Positions 54,968 to 63,901 are shown, counted from the stretch's first letter. The stretch is 64,000 nt of DNA from Paenibacillus_S sp043945595 (GCF_043945595.1 NZ_JBIFNP010000001.1:62001-126000); one strand, 5' to 3'. The notes: a model not told the origin generated them from the letters alone. Numbers and translations are program-made.

Positions 54968-55562
54968 ATGAACAAGTTTCGCAAAACAGTTTTGACCTTG
55001 GCACTGACAGCTTCTTTGGGAATGGGCGGCGCTCAGGCATTTGCTGAAATGAGCAGTGCGAATGCTACGGGTACAGCCACAGGTACGGGCACTTCCTCCG
55101 GCACTTATAGTACAACGGGAACGACAGGAACTTATAGCGGAAGCGGGACGACAGGGTCTTACGGTTCTTACGGAACGAATAATTATGGTACCAACACTTC
55201 CGGTACAGGGACAGGAACCGACACTTCGGGAACAACGACTTTGAATGGGACAGGAACAACGACGACAACAAATACGACAGGAACGAACACGACAGGTACG
55301 ACAACGGGCAACAACGTGTACGATGCTGTCAGACATCCGGTAAAATCCAGCGAGCGTCTGTTCGGACCGTATGAATACTTACGGGACTAACAATGACGGC
55401 TACGGCTATGGCGGTAATTATAATACGTACAGCTACCGCGCTAACGCCGATACGACGACACGCAGCAACGGCGGCTGGGGATGGTTAGGTCTGTTGGGTC
55501 TATTGGGATTGGCCGGCATGAGAAGCCGTAACCGTTCCGAAGACCATATCGGTGACCGTTAA
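54968..55562 (+). pseudogene. WGxxGxxG-type secreted Thr/Gly-rich protein, frameshifted
   Basis: ATG 54968 starts a signal peptide (MNKFRKTVLTLALTASLGMG, cut near AFAEM). About 90 residues of Thr/Gly/Ser-rich sequence follow with many TGT, TTT and YG repeats. The frame ends at 55390. The other frame, from about 55340, supplies the C-terminal motif WGWLGLLGLLGLAGM followed by basic residues, the anchor of WGxxGxxG proteins. A single shift between 55335 and 55375 joins them. These proteins are common in Bacillales and their role is unknown. Confidence 0.78.
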
Positions 55563-55588
55563 TCGGGAAACCGATAGGAGGCGGCACG

Positions 55589-55792
55589 ATGGATAGTGTT
55601 ATGATTCCCTTCGGCGAGCAGAAGCTTGTCGTGGAGCTTAGCTTAAAGGAAGCTCTGGCCTTGAGCAGCGGAGCGCATTTTTGGCAGCAGCCGCAGCTTG
55701 CGGCGAGCGCGCGCAGAAAGCTGCGGTCCCAGCTGGAGAAACAGATGCTTCCGGGCTCCGACAAGATTCATTACCATGCTCTTGAGGTTTAA
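55589..55792 (+). CDS. Small conserved-looking protein, unknown function
   Basis: ATAGGAGG precedes the ATG. The 67-residue product has an N-terminal beta-like stretch (MIPFGEQKLVVELSLKEALAL) and a basic helix (ARRKLRSQLEKQ). No family is recognised. It lies 27 bases after the WGxxGxxG gene and before trmB. Confidence 0.65.
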   Translation: MDSVMIPFGEQKLVVELSLKEALALSSGAHFWQQPQLAASARRKLRSQLEKQMLPGSDKIHYHALEV

Positions 55793-55912
55793 TTTTGGTT
55801 CCTGCAGGCGGCTAAGTCATTTAGCCGCTCTTTTCATTCCTTGCAATTCGGGGTATAATCGTCTCTAATCGAGAGGTTTTGTAGACTATTGCACGTTTGT
55901 GGAGGATGAAGA

Positions 55913-56674
55913 ATGCGTTTACGTGGCAGAAAAGGAATTCGGGAAGCGCTGGAAGCACAGCCGGAATTGATTGTACTGGAGCCGGCTCAATATAAAGGCA
56001 GATGGAAAGAATTGTTCGGCAACGATAATCCGATTCATGTGGAATTAGGTATGGGAAAAGGCCGGTTTATCAGCCAGCTCAGCTCGTTGAATCCTCAGAC
56101 GAATTACATAGGCGTAGATATGTATGACGAGCTGATTCGCCGGGCCAGCGAGAAGGCGCAGGCTTCCCGGGAAGAGAATGGAGGGACTTTGGCAAACCTG
56201 AAGCTCGCTTTATTCAATATTGAGAAAATCGAGCACATGTTTGATACCAACGAGCTGGAGCGCGTCTATCTGAATTTCAGCGATCCTTGGCCGAAAAAGC
56301 GCCATGCCCGCCGCCGGTTGACTCACTCGGGCTTTGTTCGCAAATATATCGATATTTTAAATGAAAACGGAGAAATTCATTTCAAGACGGACTCCCGTTC
56401 GTTGTTCGAGTTTTCTTTGAATTCATTTGCCGATATGGGCTTGCGCATGCGCAATATTGCGTTGGATCTTCATGCCGAGGAAACGCGGACGGATTTGGTC
56501 ATGACGGAATATGAAATGAAGTTCCACGATAAGGGCGTCAATATTCACCGGGTGGAGGTTGTCATCGGCGATAAAGCGCTGCAGACGCATCTTCATCAGC
56601 TGGAGCAGGCCGAGAGGCGTGAAACCGAGGCGGCTCAGAACGATAGAGAGCACGACGGCGAAGCGGATGCTTAA
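55913..56674 (+). CDS. trmB: tRNA (guanine-N7)-methyltransferase
   Basis: TrmB makes m7G46 in tRNA. The 253-residue protein carries the SAM loop VELGMGKGRFI, YIGVDMYDELIRRA, and the family signature NFSDPWPKKRHARRRLTH with the catalytic Asp. HFKTDSRSLFEFSL follows. About 35 C-terminal residues (EQAERRETEAAQNDREHDGE) are a charged extension beyond the usual end. GGAGGATG lies before the ATG. Confidence 0.95.
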   Translation: MRLRGRKGIREALEAQPELIVLEPAQYKGRWKELFGNDNPIHVELGMGKGRFISQLSSLNPQTNYIGVDMYDELIRRASEKAQASREENGGTLANLKLALFNIEKIEHMFDTNELERVYLNFSDPWPKKRHARRRLTHSGFVRKYIDILNENGEIHFKTDSRSLFEFSLNSFADMGLRMRNIALDLHAEETRTDLVMTEYEMKFHDKGVNIHRVEVVIGDKALQTHLHQLEQAERRETEAAQNDREHDGEADA

Positions 56675-56831
56675 TTATTCAAAATAAGGCAGTACCCTTT
56701 AATAACATACACTAGCGGCATGCCGGGTTCTTAACTTACTTAAGTAACCTTTGCATACCGCTTTTTTCTTATGTGCATGCTTGGCAAGAGGAAGAAGATC
56801 CCTGTCCATAGCCTGAGACAATCGGGAGATA

Positions 56832-57953
56832 CTAAGCATTAAGCAGCTCTATCACAGCCAAGGGGCATTTTGTGGGCTTGTAGTCATCGGCGTGCCCTCT
56901 TGAAATAGAAGGGCGAAGAAGCTTATTCCCACCGCGCTCTTGACTGGCAAGACGGCCGAGCCGCTCGTCGATCGCTGCCTTCGATTGAATAGGCTCGCCT
57001 AGGCCGAGCTGAGTAAAATAATGTAGGTTTTCCTCCTCTTGACCGGGAATGGGCGAATAGAACAGCATAGGGATTCCTTTAGCCAGCGCTTCGGTGCAGG
57101 TCATTCCTCCGGGCTTTGTAATGAGCAGATCCGCTGTATCCATCCATTTATCGATTTCCTTCGTATATCCGATCAGCCGAATATTTTCATGACGGAATCT
57201 TTCATCATTCGACATGGCGGTCAAAGCTTTCTCATTGCTGCCGAGGCAGATGACGAACTGCACTTTATCTCTCCATGCGAAAAGCTCCGGCAGGAAGTCG
57301 TCCGGACGGACGAGTCCCCAGCCGCCTCCCATCACCAGCACCGTAGGCATAGCCTTGAGGCCAAACCGCTTCCGAAGCTTCTCCCGGCTGTTCGATCTCC
57401 AGAAATTCGGATGCACCGGAATGCCTGTCACTTGGATGGAATCGGAAGGGACACCGAGCTGCAGCAGCTTGCTCCTGACCTGCTGGGTTGACACAAGGTA
57501 CTTATTGACCTCAGGATTTACCCAGGTTCCGTGCACATCATAATCCGTAACGACCGTACATAAAGGAATATCAAGCCCGGCCTGCTTCAACCGGGAAATG
57601 ACAGCGTTCGGAAACGGATGCGTGCATACAATGGCGTCAGGCTGCAGCTGTCTTAAAATTTCCGCCGTCTGGGCATAAAAAATCCGGTGCAGAGCGAGAC
57701 GGGTAAACCGGTTCAGCGATTTTTTATGAGTGCGGTACATCAATCCGCACAGCCGCGGCTGCACGGTAACCGTTTTTCGGTAAGCGGTAAAAATCCATGG
57801 CGCAAGAGTCGGATGGAGAAAGGCTCCGAGCTCCAGCACGTGTGTTTCTACATGGCGCGACAGCAGCCGCAGTCCCATAGAAAGCGCATGTGCCGCTTGC
57901 GTATGGCCGGTTCCGAACCCCTCGGATAATAACAAGACTCTTTTCTTACGCAT
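56832..57953 (-). CDS. UgtP/MGDG-synthase-like glycosyltransferase
   Basis: ATG 57953 is the better start because ATG 57959 touches the AAGGTGA site. The 373-residue protein is a GT28-type enzyme. The N-terminal acceptor domain has LLLSEGFGTGHTQAAHAL, the IVCTHPFPN loop and VVTDYDVHGTWV. The C-terminal donor domain has VLVMGGGWG and TKPGGMTCTEALAKGIP. In Bacillus UgtP adds glucose from UDP-glucose to diacylglycerol for glycolipids and lipoteichoic acid anchors. The exact sugar here is not certain. Confidence 0.88.
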   Translation of the reverse strand: MRKKRVLLLSEGFGTGHTQAAHALSMGLRLLSRHVETHVLELGAFLHPTLAPWIFTAYRKTVTVQPRLCGLMYRTHKKSLNRFTRLALHRIFYAQTAEILRQLQPDAIVCTHPFPNAVISRLKQAGLDIPLCTVVTDYDVHGTWVNPEVNKYLVSTQQVRSKLLQLGVPSDSIQVTGIPVHPNFWRSNSREKLRKRFGLKAMPTVLVMGGGWGLVRPDDFLPELFAWRDKVQFVICLGSNEKALTAMSNDERFRHENIRLIGYTKEIDKWMDTADLLITKPGGMTCTEALAKGIPMLFYSPIPGQEEENLHYFTQLGLGEPIQSKAAIDERLGRLASQERGGNKLLRPSISRGHADDYKPTKCPLAVIELLNA

Positions 57954-58039
57954 AGTCATTCACCTTACCTTATGCCGAATGTGGATATGGACCATCTATA
58001 CTCTTAGTATACCCACATTTTCCATATGCACTTGATGCC

Positions 58040-58567
58040 TCATACGAAAAATACAGCAGTGGCGAGCGCCGCCGTCGTACCCAGGATCGAGCCGGCCAGG
58101 CAGTCGGAAGGATAATGAAGCCCGAGATAAATGCGCGACAAGCCGACAAGGCAGGCCAGCGGCAGAACGATGGAGGCGAGCCAGGGACTGACGTAAACCA
58201 AAGGCACGGCTACCGAAAAAATGGCGGTCGTATGTCCCGAAGGGAACGAAGGGTCAGTCAACGGCTTTTTGCAGGTATTCGTATCGGGCAGAACGAGATA
58301 AGGGCGAAGCCGCGGATATTTGCGCTTCATGATGGAGACGGGAATATGGCTTAAAGCCAGTACGGCGCAGCAGTGAAAGCCTGCCAGCCTCCAGCTGCCC
58401 TGCCCGAAAATACATAAGCAAAGCGCTATGGCAATCGTTGCCGTTGCGCCTCCGAGATGGGTTAGCGTATTGAAAAAGCGGTCCAGCCACGCTCGCCGGA
58501 GGCGTTGGTTTATCCAACAAAATATGCGGTTTTCTTGCTGCTGAAGCCTTGATACGAATCGTCTCAA
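58040..58567 (-). CDS. PAP2-family membrane phosphatase
   Basis: The 175-residue membrane protein has the three PAP2 motifs: K-R-K-Y-P-R-L-R-P, P-S-F-P-S-G-H and S-R-I-Y-L-G-L-H-Y-P-S-D. The catalytic His residues are in the last two. The size and layout resemble BcrC-type undecaprenyl-pyrophosphate or lipid phosphatases. It lies 80 bases upstream of the UgtP-like gene on the same strand, so a shared lipid role is plausible. Confidence 0.9.
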   Translation of the reverse strand: MRRFVSRLQQQENRIFCWINQRLRRAWLDRFFNTLTHLGGATATIAIALCLCIFGQGSWRLAGFHCCAVLALSHIPVSIMKRKYPRLRPYLVLPDTNTCKKPLTDPSFPSGHTTAIFSVAVPLVYVSPWLASIVLPLACLVGLSRIYLGLHYPSDCLAGSILGTTAALATAVFFV

Positions 58568-59552
58568 GGTGATCGCCTCCTTTAAGTTGTTAAAGGTAAT
58601 ACGTTGAATTGGAGCTTAAGGCTGCATTTTTTGGGATAAGCTTCTCTGCAGGCTCATATACATCATATTAAACCATTTTTGTTAATGGATGATTAAGCGA
58701 ATAATAAATGTGATTCATTCGGGAACCGGCCCAAGCGGAGCGATGGATGCGCCCATACCGCAGTCGAAGCGGCAGCGCTTTCCGGCCCGGGAGGGAATGC
58801 CGCTGATCCAGGCTTGTCCCCGTCAGCCGCTTTTTCCACCGCTCGCCAGAGAATTTCGTTCAGCCGGAAACGGGCAGTCTCCAACCGCAGAAAAATGTCG
58901 ACAGCTCTGTCTGTTTTCCGGTGGAATCCGACACCGTTCGCCAGTATTCGCAGCGGGCTATCGGCTATGTTCGCGGCTGTGCAGCCTGATTATTTCACCG
59001 GTTTGACGCTCGGGTGATTGGAACAGCGGCTGGCTGGGTAAAGGATACCATGCGCCGGCAGCCAGCGGGCTGACTTTGTCCGCAGGGGCTAGCTGGAGAA
59101 TTTGTGCGCGCATTGGAATTGTTGTATCATAATGGAGAAGTTGCCGACAGTTGTCCGACACCTGCCGTAAATACAGTCTCCGGCCATCGTGGGATCGCAC
59201 CAATACGGAGCTGTATGCGAACCTTTTGAAGTAATGTGGAAAATTAAGGAACGCCGTGTAGTGAAGAAGTACCCATGGCAGAATAATCCTGAAACCAAAA
59301 TCTACGAAAAACAATGAAAACCATATGTAAAAAGCTCTATGGCAGAGAGCCTGATCGTTCTTATCCTGTTTTTCTCCTTTTCTAATCGAGTTCTGCCGTC
59401 AAGAGGCTGTAATACGCTTTTGACAAAACAGGGCAAAGAGAGGAAAATCATATTCGGCTACCCACACAAATCCAAAAGAGACCATCGAAGTTGTGTAAAT
59501 AAAACTAGTAGAGAGAAAAAACTTTGAGGGTTCATAAAAAGGGGGATTTTTG
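58568..59552. other. Gene-free stretch between PAP2 and GT2 genes
   Basis: Nearly 1 kb holds no gene that I can support. Open frames on both strands lack ribosome sites and look random. The segment 59019-59052 (AACAGCGGCTGG and AAAGGATACC) faintly resembles part of the 224-bp repeat and may be an eroded relic. The promoters of both divergent flanking genes must be here, but I cannot mark them. Confidence 0.4.
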
Positions 59553-60788
59553 ATGCTAGGCAATGTTTTGTTGGGCATTCAGGTTGTCTTGGCGTTGATT
59601 GGTGTCTATCAGCTGTTTTTAACGTTCTTCGGCTGGTATCAACGCAAACCGAAAGCGCAGCATGCACCGCAAAAGTCGTTCGCTGTTCTGATTGCCGCTC
59701 ATAACGAGGAGCAGGTCGTCGGGGCGCTGATCGACAATCTTAAAAGCCTGGATTATCCGAAAGAGCTTTACGATGTGTTCGTTATTTGTGACAACTGTAC
59801 CGACCGTACCGCAGAAATCGCCCGGAGCATGGGTGTATACGCCTGCGAACGCCATAATCCGAAGCTGAGAGGCAAAGGCTTCGGTATCGAATGGATGCTG
59901 AAGGAGCTGTGGAAAATGCCGCGCAGCTATGATGGGATTGTCATGCTGGATGCGGATAACCTGGTCGCTCCGGATTACTTGAAACACATGAACAACGACC
60001 TGTGCAACGGGTCCCGAGTGATTCAAGCGTACCTCGATACGAAAAATCCGAACGATTCCTGGATTACAGCCGCTTATGCGGTGACTTACTGGTACTGCAA
60101 CCGTCTGTGGCAGCTGCCGCGTCAAAACCTGGGGCTGGCTAATTTCCTGGGCGGTACCGGGATGTGCTTCGAGACGAACCTGCTGAAGGAAATCGGCTGG
60201 GGCGCGACGAGTTTGGTAGAGGACTTGGAATTTACGATGCGCTGCGTGCAGCGCGGTATTAATCCGACGTTTAACTTCGACGCGAAGGTGTACGACGAGA
60301 AGCCGTTGACGTTCAAGGCTTCGGCAAGACAGCGTCTGAGATGGATGCAGGGCCACTTCGATGTGGCGCGCCGTTACTTTATCCCGCTCTTCTGGCAGGG
60401 ATTGAAGGAATGCAGCTGGTCCAAGCTGGATACAGCCGTATATGCTCTTAATGTGTATAACGTACTGGTCGCTTCCGTGCTGACGCTGGTTCTGTGGGGA
60501 GATATGATGATGCCGGGTCTGCCGGCGCTGAAATCGCTGTTCGATTATGCGCCGAACCTGTTCATGGTCATCGGTATCCTCAGCTACATTCAGTTCCCGC
60601 TGGCATTGGTGATGGCGAAAGCTCCGGCCAAAACCTGGCTGTACCTTGTTACTCTGCCCGTGTTCATGCTGTCCTGGTGGCCAATTACGGTATACGCCTT
60701 CTTCACTCAGAATAACAAGCAGTGGAGCCATACGGAGCATACGCGTGTGATCCGTTTGGAAGAAATGCAGAGCAAGCAGGTTAGCTAG
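59553..60788 (+). CDS. Processive family 2 glycosyltransferase, membrane-bound
   Basis: ATG 59553 is preferred to the TTG directly before it. The 411-residue protein has an N-terminal membrane helix, a GT-A domain and three or four C-terminal helices. GT-A motifs are VLIAAHNEEQVVGALIDNL, ICDNCTDRTAEIA, LDADN (DxD), VEDLEFTMRC (ED) and QRLRW (QxxRW). This set marks processive beta-glycan synthases such as IcaA, HasA and BcsA relatives. The polymer is unknown. It is alone, upstream of the infC operon. Confidence 0.9.
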   Translation: MLGNVLLGIQVVLALIGVYQLFLTFFGWYQRKPKAQHAPQKSFAVLIAAHNEEQVVGALIDNLKSLDYPKELYDVFVICDNCTDRTAEIARSMGVYACERHNPKLRGKGFGIEWMLKELWKMPRSYDGIVMLDADNLVAPDYLKHMNNDLCNGSRVIQAYLDTKNPNDSWITAAYAVTYWYCNRLWQLPRQNLGLANFLGGTGMCFETNLLKEIGWGATSLVEDLEFTMRCVQRGINPTFNFDAKVYDEKPLTFKASARQRLRWMQGHFDVARRYFIPLFWQGLKECSWSKLDTAVYALNVYNVLVASVLTLVLWGDMMMPGLPALKSLFDYAPNLFMVIGILSYIQFPLALVMAKAPAKTWLYLVTLPVFMLSWWPITVYAFFTQNNKQWSHTEHTRVIRLEEMQSKQVS

Positions 60789-60808
60789 AATGGTTTTCAC
60801 ATAGGCAG

Positions 60809-60838
60809 TTGACTTTTGCTGTCTGGTTATGATATGAT
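60809..60838 (+). promoter_or_regulatory. Promoter of the infC operon
   Basis: TTGACT (60809-60814) and TATGAT (60833-60838) are separated by 18 bases. The transcript would start at the L20-type leader. Confidence 0.75.
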
Positions 60839-60844
60839 CTTTTA

Positions 60845-61030
60845 GTGCAAAAGAAGAAGCGCCAAACTTCTCACCTGACGACGCGAGTCGGCTGGTTATC
60901 AAAGCTAGAGTGAACCTATGATGATATTGATCACTTGAACTTTAAGGACGCGGCGCTTGATACCCGCGTCCTTTTTAGTGTGAACAGGTTGTATATTGCA
61001 GTATTTTCATTACATTCCTTTACGGAGGTG
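60845..61030 (+). promoter_or_regulatory. Ribosomal protein L20-type leader of infC-rpmI-rplT
   Basis: The region after the promoter contains CTTCTCACCTGACGACG and AGTCGGCTGGTTATC, which fold together and resemble the L20 leader of Bacillales. It ends in the terminator hairpin GGACGCGG/CCGCGTCC. L20 binding to this leader is known to promote termination in Bacillus, giving feedback control of the operon. Confidence 0.72.
60944..60976 (+). terminator. Leader terminator before infC
   Basis: AAGGACGCGG pairs with CCGCGTCCTT, followed by TTT. As it lies upstream of infC, it must act as a regulated attenuator. Confidence 0.85.
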
Positions 61031-61037
61031 GCAGGTT

Positions 61038-61553
61038 ATTAGTACAGAACATTTAATTAACGATGAGATTCGGGCGAAGGAAGTTCGCTTGATCGGTGCA
61101 GATGGGGAACAGCTGGGAATTAAACCGATTCGGGAAGCGCTGCAGATCGCAGTGGATGCGAATTTGGATTTGGTTAACGTGGCTCCGACGGCGAAACCGC
61201 CGGTGTGCCGGATCATGGATTACGGGAAATACCGCTATGAAATGCAGAAGAAAGAGAAAGAAGCCCGTAAGAACCAGAAGATCGTCGAAATTAAAGAAAT
61301 CCGCTTGAGCGCGACTATTGATGAACATGACTTTCAAACGAAGCTTCGCAACGTTGTGAAGTTTCTGAACGAAGGCGACAAAGTCAAGCTGAGCGTGCGT
61401 TTCCGCGGTCGCGAGATCGCCCATGCAAGCATCGGGCAAAAAGTGCTGGAGCGCATGGCCGCTGAAGTGGATGAACTTTCTGTGATTGAACGCAGGCCTA
61501 AATTGGAAGGCCGCAGCATGATCATGATTTTATCGCCGAAGCAGCAAGCATAA
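61038..61553 (+). CDS. infC: Translation initiation factor IF-3 (AUU start)
   Basis: The 171-residue protein is full length: STEHLINDEIRAKEVRLIG at the N-terminus, DLVNVAPTAKPPVCRIMDYGKY, the linker and the C-terminal domain ending IMILSPKQQA. The start is the rare codon ATT at 61038, seven bases after GGAGGTG; no ATG or GTG fits that site. IF-3 itself discriminates against AUU, so the codon gives known autoregulation. An upstream in-frame ATG lies before the ribosome site and is not used. Confidence 0.95.
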   Translation: MSTEHLINDEIRAKEVRLIGADGEQLGIKPIREALQIAVDANLDLVNVAPTAKPPVCRIMDYGKYRYEMQKKEKEARKNQKIVEIKEIRLSATIDEHDFQTKLRNVVKFLNEGDKVKLSVRFRGREIAHASIGQKVLERMAAEVDELSVIERRPKLEGRSMIMILSPKQQA

Positions 61554-61575
61554 ATATTAAGGAGGACTACACATC

Positions 61576-61779
61576 ATGCCAAAAATGAAAACACATAGCA
61601 GCCTTAAAGGCCGTTTCAAGATCACAGGTACTGGCAAAGTCATGAGATACAAAGCCTACAAAAACCACCTGTTGTCCGGTAAATCCGCTCGTCAGAAGCG
61701 CGTATTGGCATCCAACCCGGTTATGGCTGCAGGCGATGTAAGACGCTTGAAACAACAGCTGTCCAACATCAACGGTTAA
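61576..61779 (+). CDS. rpmI: 50S ribosomal protein L35
   Basis: The 67-residue basic protein has the L35 pattern: MPKMKTHSSLKGRFKITGTGK at the start, the KNHLLSGKSARQKR core, and the end VRRLKQQLSN. AAGGAGG precedes the ATG. It is second in the operon, 22 bases after infC. Confidence 0.97.
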   Translation: MPKMKTHSSLKGRFKITGTGKVMRYKAYKNHLLSGKSARQKRVLASNPVMAAGDVRRLKQQLSNING

Positions 61780-61818
61780 TCTGATTTTATTCTACTTAAA
61801 TTTTGGAGGTAATGGATC

Positions 61819-62178
61819 ATGGCAAGAGTAAAGGGCGGGTTCGTAACTCGTCGTCGTCATAAAAAGATTTTGAAATTGGCAAAAGGTTATTTCGGTTCCA
61901 AACACCGTTTATTTAAAACAGCTAACGCGCAAGTGATGAAATCCTTGCTTTATGCATACCGTGACCGTCGTCAGAAAAAACGCGACTTCCGCAAACTGTG
62001 GATCACACGTATCAACGCGGCAGCTCGTCAAAACGGCTTGTCCTACAGCAAATTCATGCACGGTCTGAAATTGTCCGGCATCGAAGTCAACCGCAAAATG
62101 CTGGCTGACCTGGCTGTGAACGACATCAACGCGTTCAACGATCTGGCAACAGCTGCAAAAACGAAAGTCAACGCTTAA
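61819..62178 (+). CDS. rplT: 50S ribosomal protein L20
   Basis: The 119-residue protein matches L20 over its full length: MARVKGGFVTRRRHKKILKL, YRDRRQKKRDFRKLWITRIN and RKMLADLAVND. L20 binds early in 50S assembly and also represses this operon through the leader. GGAGG lies before the ATG, and a terminator follows. Confidence 0.97.
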   Translation: MARVKGGFVTRRRHKKILKLAKGYFGSKHRLFKTANAQVMKSLLYAYRDRRQKKRDFRKLWITRINAAARQNGLSYSKFMHGLKLSGIEVNRKMLADLAVNDINAFNDLATAAKTKVNA

Positions 62179-62191
62179 TTATTAAGCTTCT

Positions 62192-62229
62192 ATAGAACCT
62201 GGCGGCCTCCGGCTGTCAGGTTCTATTTT
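62192..62229 (+). terminator. Terminator of the infC operon
   Basis: ATAGAACCTG pairs with CAGGTTCTAT around an inner GGC/GCC stem and is followed by TTTTG. Confidence 0.85.
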
Positions 62230-62325
62230 GTTTCTGGAGGCAGCGGGTTACGGATGTCCCCGGACTAGCGGGTCCTTAAGACATCTAATGAACTGCAGAC
62301 AGGTTCGGCAGCTTCGGGACGAAGA

Positions 62326-62346
62326 GGCTCTCCGAGCTGGAGAGCC
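62326..62346. terminator. Terminator hairpin split from its T-tract by repeat copy 2
   Basis: GGCTCTCC-GAGCT-GGAGAGCC is a perfect 8-bp stem. It now lies next to the repeat, and the matching CTTTTTCT is found on the far side (62576 on). AGCCC occurs at both junctions (62343-62347 and 62572-62576). The original terminator was probably opened by the insertion. Confidence 0.6.
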
Positions 62347-62347
62347 C

Positions 62348-62570
62348 CAGGCTGTCGAGAAACCCGCCTTTAAGTGAAAAAGGAGCACAGACGCAGGTGG
62401 GGTATCCAAGCTTATGAAGCCTGTTTTTCTACGAAAAACGCTTAGTTTACGTCCGCCTTTGAAATCCGTGAAAATACCTTTAAATCTAATCCAATTCACG
62501 GGTTTCAACAGCGGCTGGAGGAGGATACCCCACAGGAGTATCACACAAGTTCAGGGTTTCTCGACAAGCT
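62348..62570. repeat. 224-bp palindromic mobile repeat, copy 2
   Basis: It is about 98 percent identical to 592-815, in the same orientation, and starts and ends with the same bases (CAGGCTGTCGAG to CGACAAGCT). The same three nested inverted repeats are present. Differences seen are one deleted A (near 62408), two substitutions next to it, and one near 62534. It fills most of the 562-bp gap between rplT and the next gene; the AT-rich remainder (62580-62740) should hold that gene's promoter. Confidence 0.88.
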
Positions 62571-62740
62571 CAGCCCTTTTTCTATCGATACTAATAATTA
62601 CCTAACAAAAAATTAATGCTTTCTTGATCTTTATGGTGTTTAATTAATGATATCATAAAATTTGTAGATTTTAGTGCCAAAGTAATATTGTTTTTAGTTG
62701 AAAAGTACCATTTTTTGTAATCGGAGGAAGGTGGGCGCAG

Positions 62741-63901
62741 GTGAAATACAGTCTGATCATTCCCTGCTATAATGAAGGGGAGAACGTGGAACGAATAGCA
62801 GGCGAGCTTATGCGTTGCCTACCTGCCGATGGAGACTGGAATATTTGGTTCATGGATGACAGCACGGATGATACGACAGCCCGTCTGGAGAGGCTGAGCA
62901 AGGCCAAAGCCCGGGTCCATTACGTTCACCGGACGGGCGAGCGCGGATTAAGCGCAGCCGTCATCGACGGGTTCAAGACAGCGGACGGCGATATTTTTGT
63001 CGTAATGGACGCGGATCTGCAGCATCCGCCTGAAGTGGTGCCCAAGCTGCTTGAGCAGATGGAAGAGAGCGGTGCGGATATCGCTATTCCATCTCGGTTT
63101 GTGCCGGGGGGCAGCGACGGCGGCTTGAACGTATTCCGTAAGCTGGTATCCTGGACGGCGCGGATGATGGCCAAGGGCGCATTGAAGAAAATGAGACGGA
63201 TCACCGATCCGACCAGCGGCTTTTTCGCCGTAAGGCGCCAAGTGGTGGAGCAGGCGGAGCTGCAGCCGCTCGGCTGGAAAATATTGTTGGATATTTTATG
63301 CCGGTGCAGCTATCGTACATGTATTGAAATACCGTATGGTTTTGTAGCAAGAGACTTGGGAAGCTCCAAGATGAACTTGCGCGAACAATGGAACTATATA
63401 CGTCATTTAATCTCGTTAATTCAATTCAGCCGCGAGGACGCGCGTTTCTGGATGTTTGCCTTGGTCGGGCTCAGTGGAGCGATCGTAAACTCTGCGGCCT
63501 ACGTCCTGCTGGTCGAACGTGGAGCCGGAGTGAACTGGAGCTTTGCCATAGCAACGCTGCTCGCGATTGTTAACAATTTCGTTTGGAACAGTCTGTACAC
63601 CTGGCGCCACCGCCAGCCGGGCAGGACGTCGGGATCTTTTATGGATGCGGCTAAGCGGTTTTTACGGTTTAGTGCGGTGAGCCTGGCAGGCTTGGCATTG
63701 GCCGAGGCCGGAGTTTATATTTTTCATGGGCTTGCAGGTGTACATTATTTTATATCCGGTGTGCTTGGAATTGTCATTTCATCGTTTTGGAACTTTGTCA
63801 TAAATGACCGGTGGACATTTAAAAAGAGTGCGGCGGAGGAAAGCCATACGCCTGATTTTACTCCTCTAAATGCTCCGCCTGCTGAAAGTGTAGGAAAATG
63901 A
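62741..63901 (+). CDS. GT2 glycosyltransferase fused to GtrA-like membrane domain
   Basis: The GTG start follows CGGAGGAAGG. The 386-residue protein has a DPM1-like GT2 domain (residues 1-225) with SLIIPCYNEGENVERI, FMDDSTDDT, VMDADLQHPPEVV, ITDPTSGFFAVRR and a C-terminal segment with SSKMNLREQWNY. A GtrA domain of four helices follows (about 235-365), beginning FALVGLSGAIVNSAAY. Such fusions make polyprenyl-phosphate sugars and help flip them for cell-envelope glycosylation. The next gene overlaps it by four bases. Confidence 0.92.
   Translation: MKYSLIIPCYNEGENVERIAGELMRCLPADGDWNIWFMDDSTDDTTARLERLSKAKARVHYVHRTGERGLSAAVIDGFKTADGDIFVVMDADLQHPPEVVPKLLEQMEESGADIAIPSRFVPGGSDGGLNVFRKLVSWTARMMAKGALKKMRRITDPTSGFFAVRRQVVEQAELQPLGWKILLDILCRCSYRTCIEIPYGFVARDLGSSKMNLREQWNYIRHLISLIQFSREDARFWMFALVGLSGAIVNSAAYVLLVERGAGVNWSFAIATLLAIVNNFVWNSLYTWRHRQPGRTSGSFMDAAKRFLRFSAVSLAGLALAEAGVYIFHGLAGVHYFISGVLGIVISSFWNFVINDRWTFKKSAAEESHTPDFTPLNAPPAESVGK

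Noticed and set aside
58689..59314. Possible genes between the PAP2 and GT2 genes on either strand
   Set aside because: None has a ribosome site or a recognisable domain; they overlap one another on both strands.
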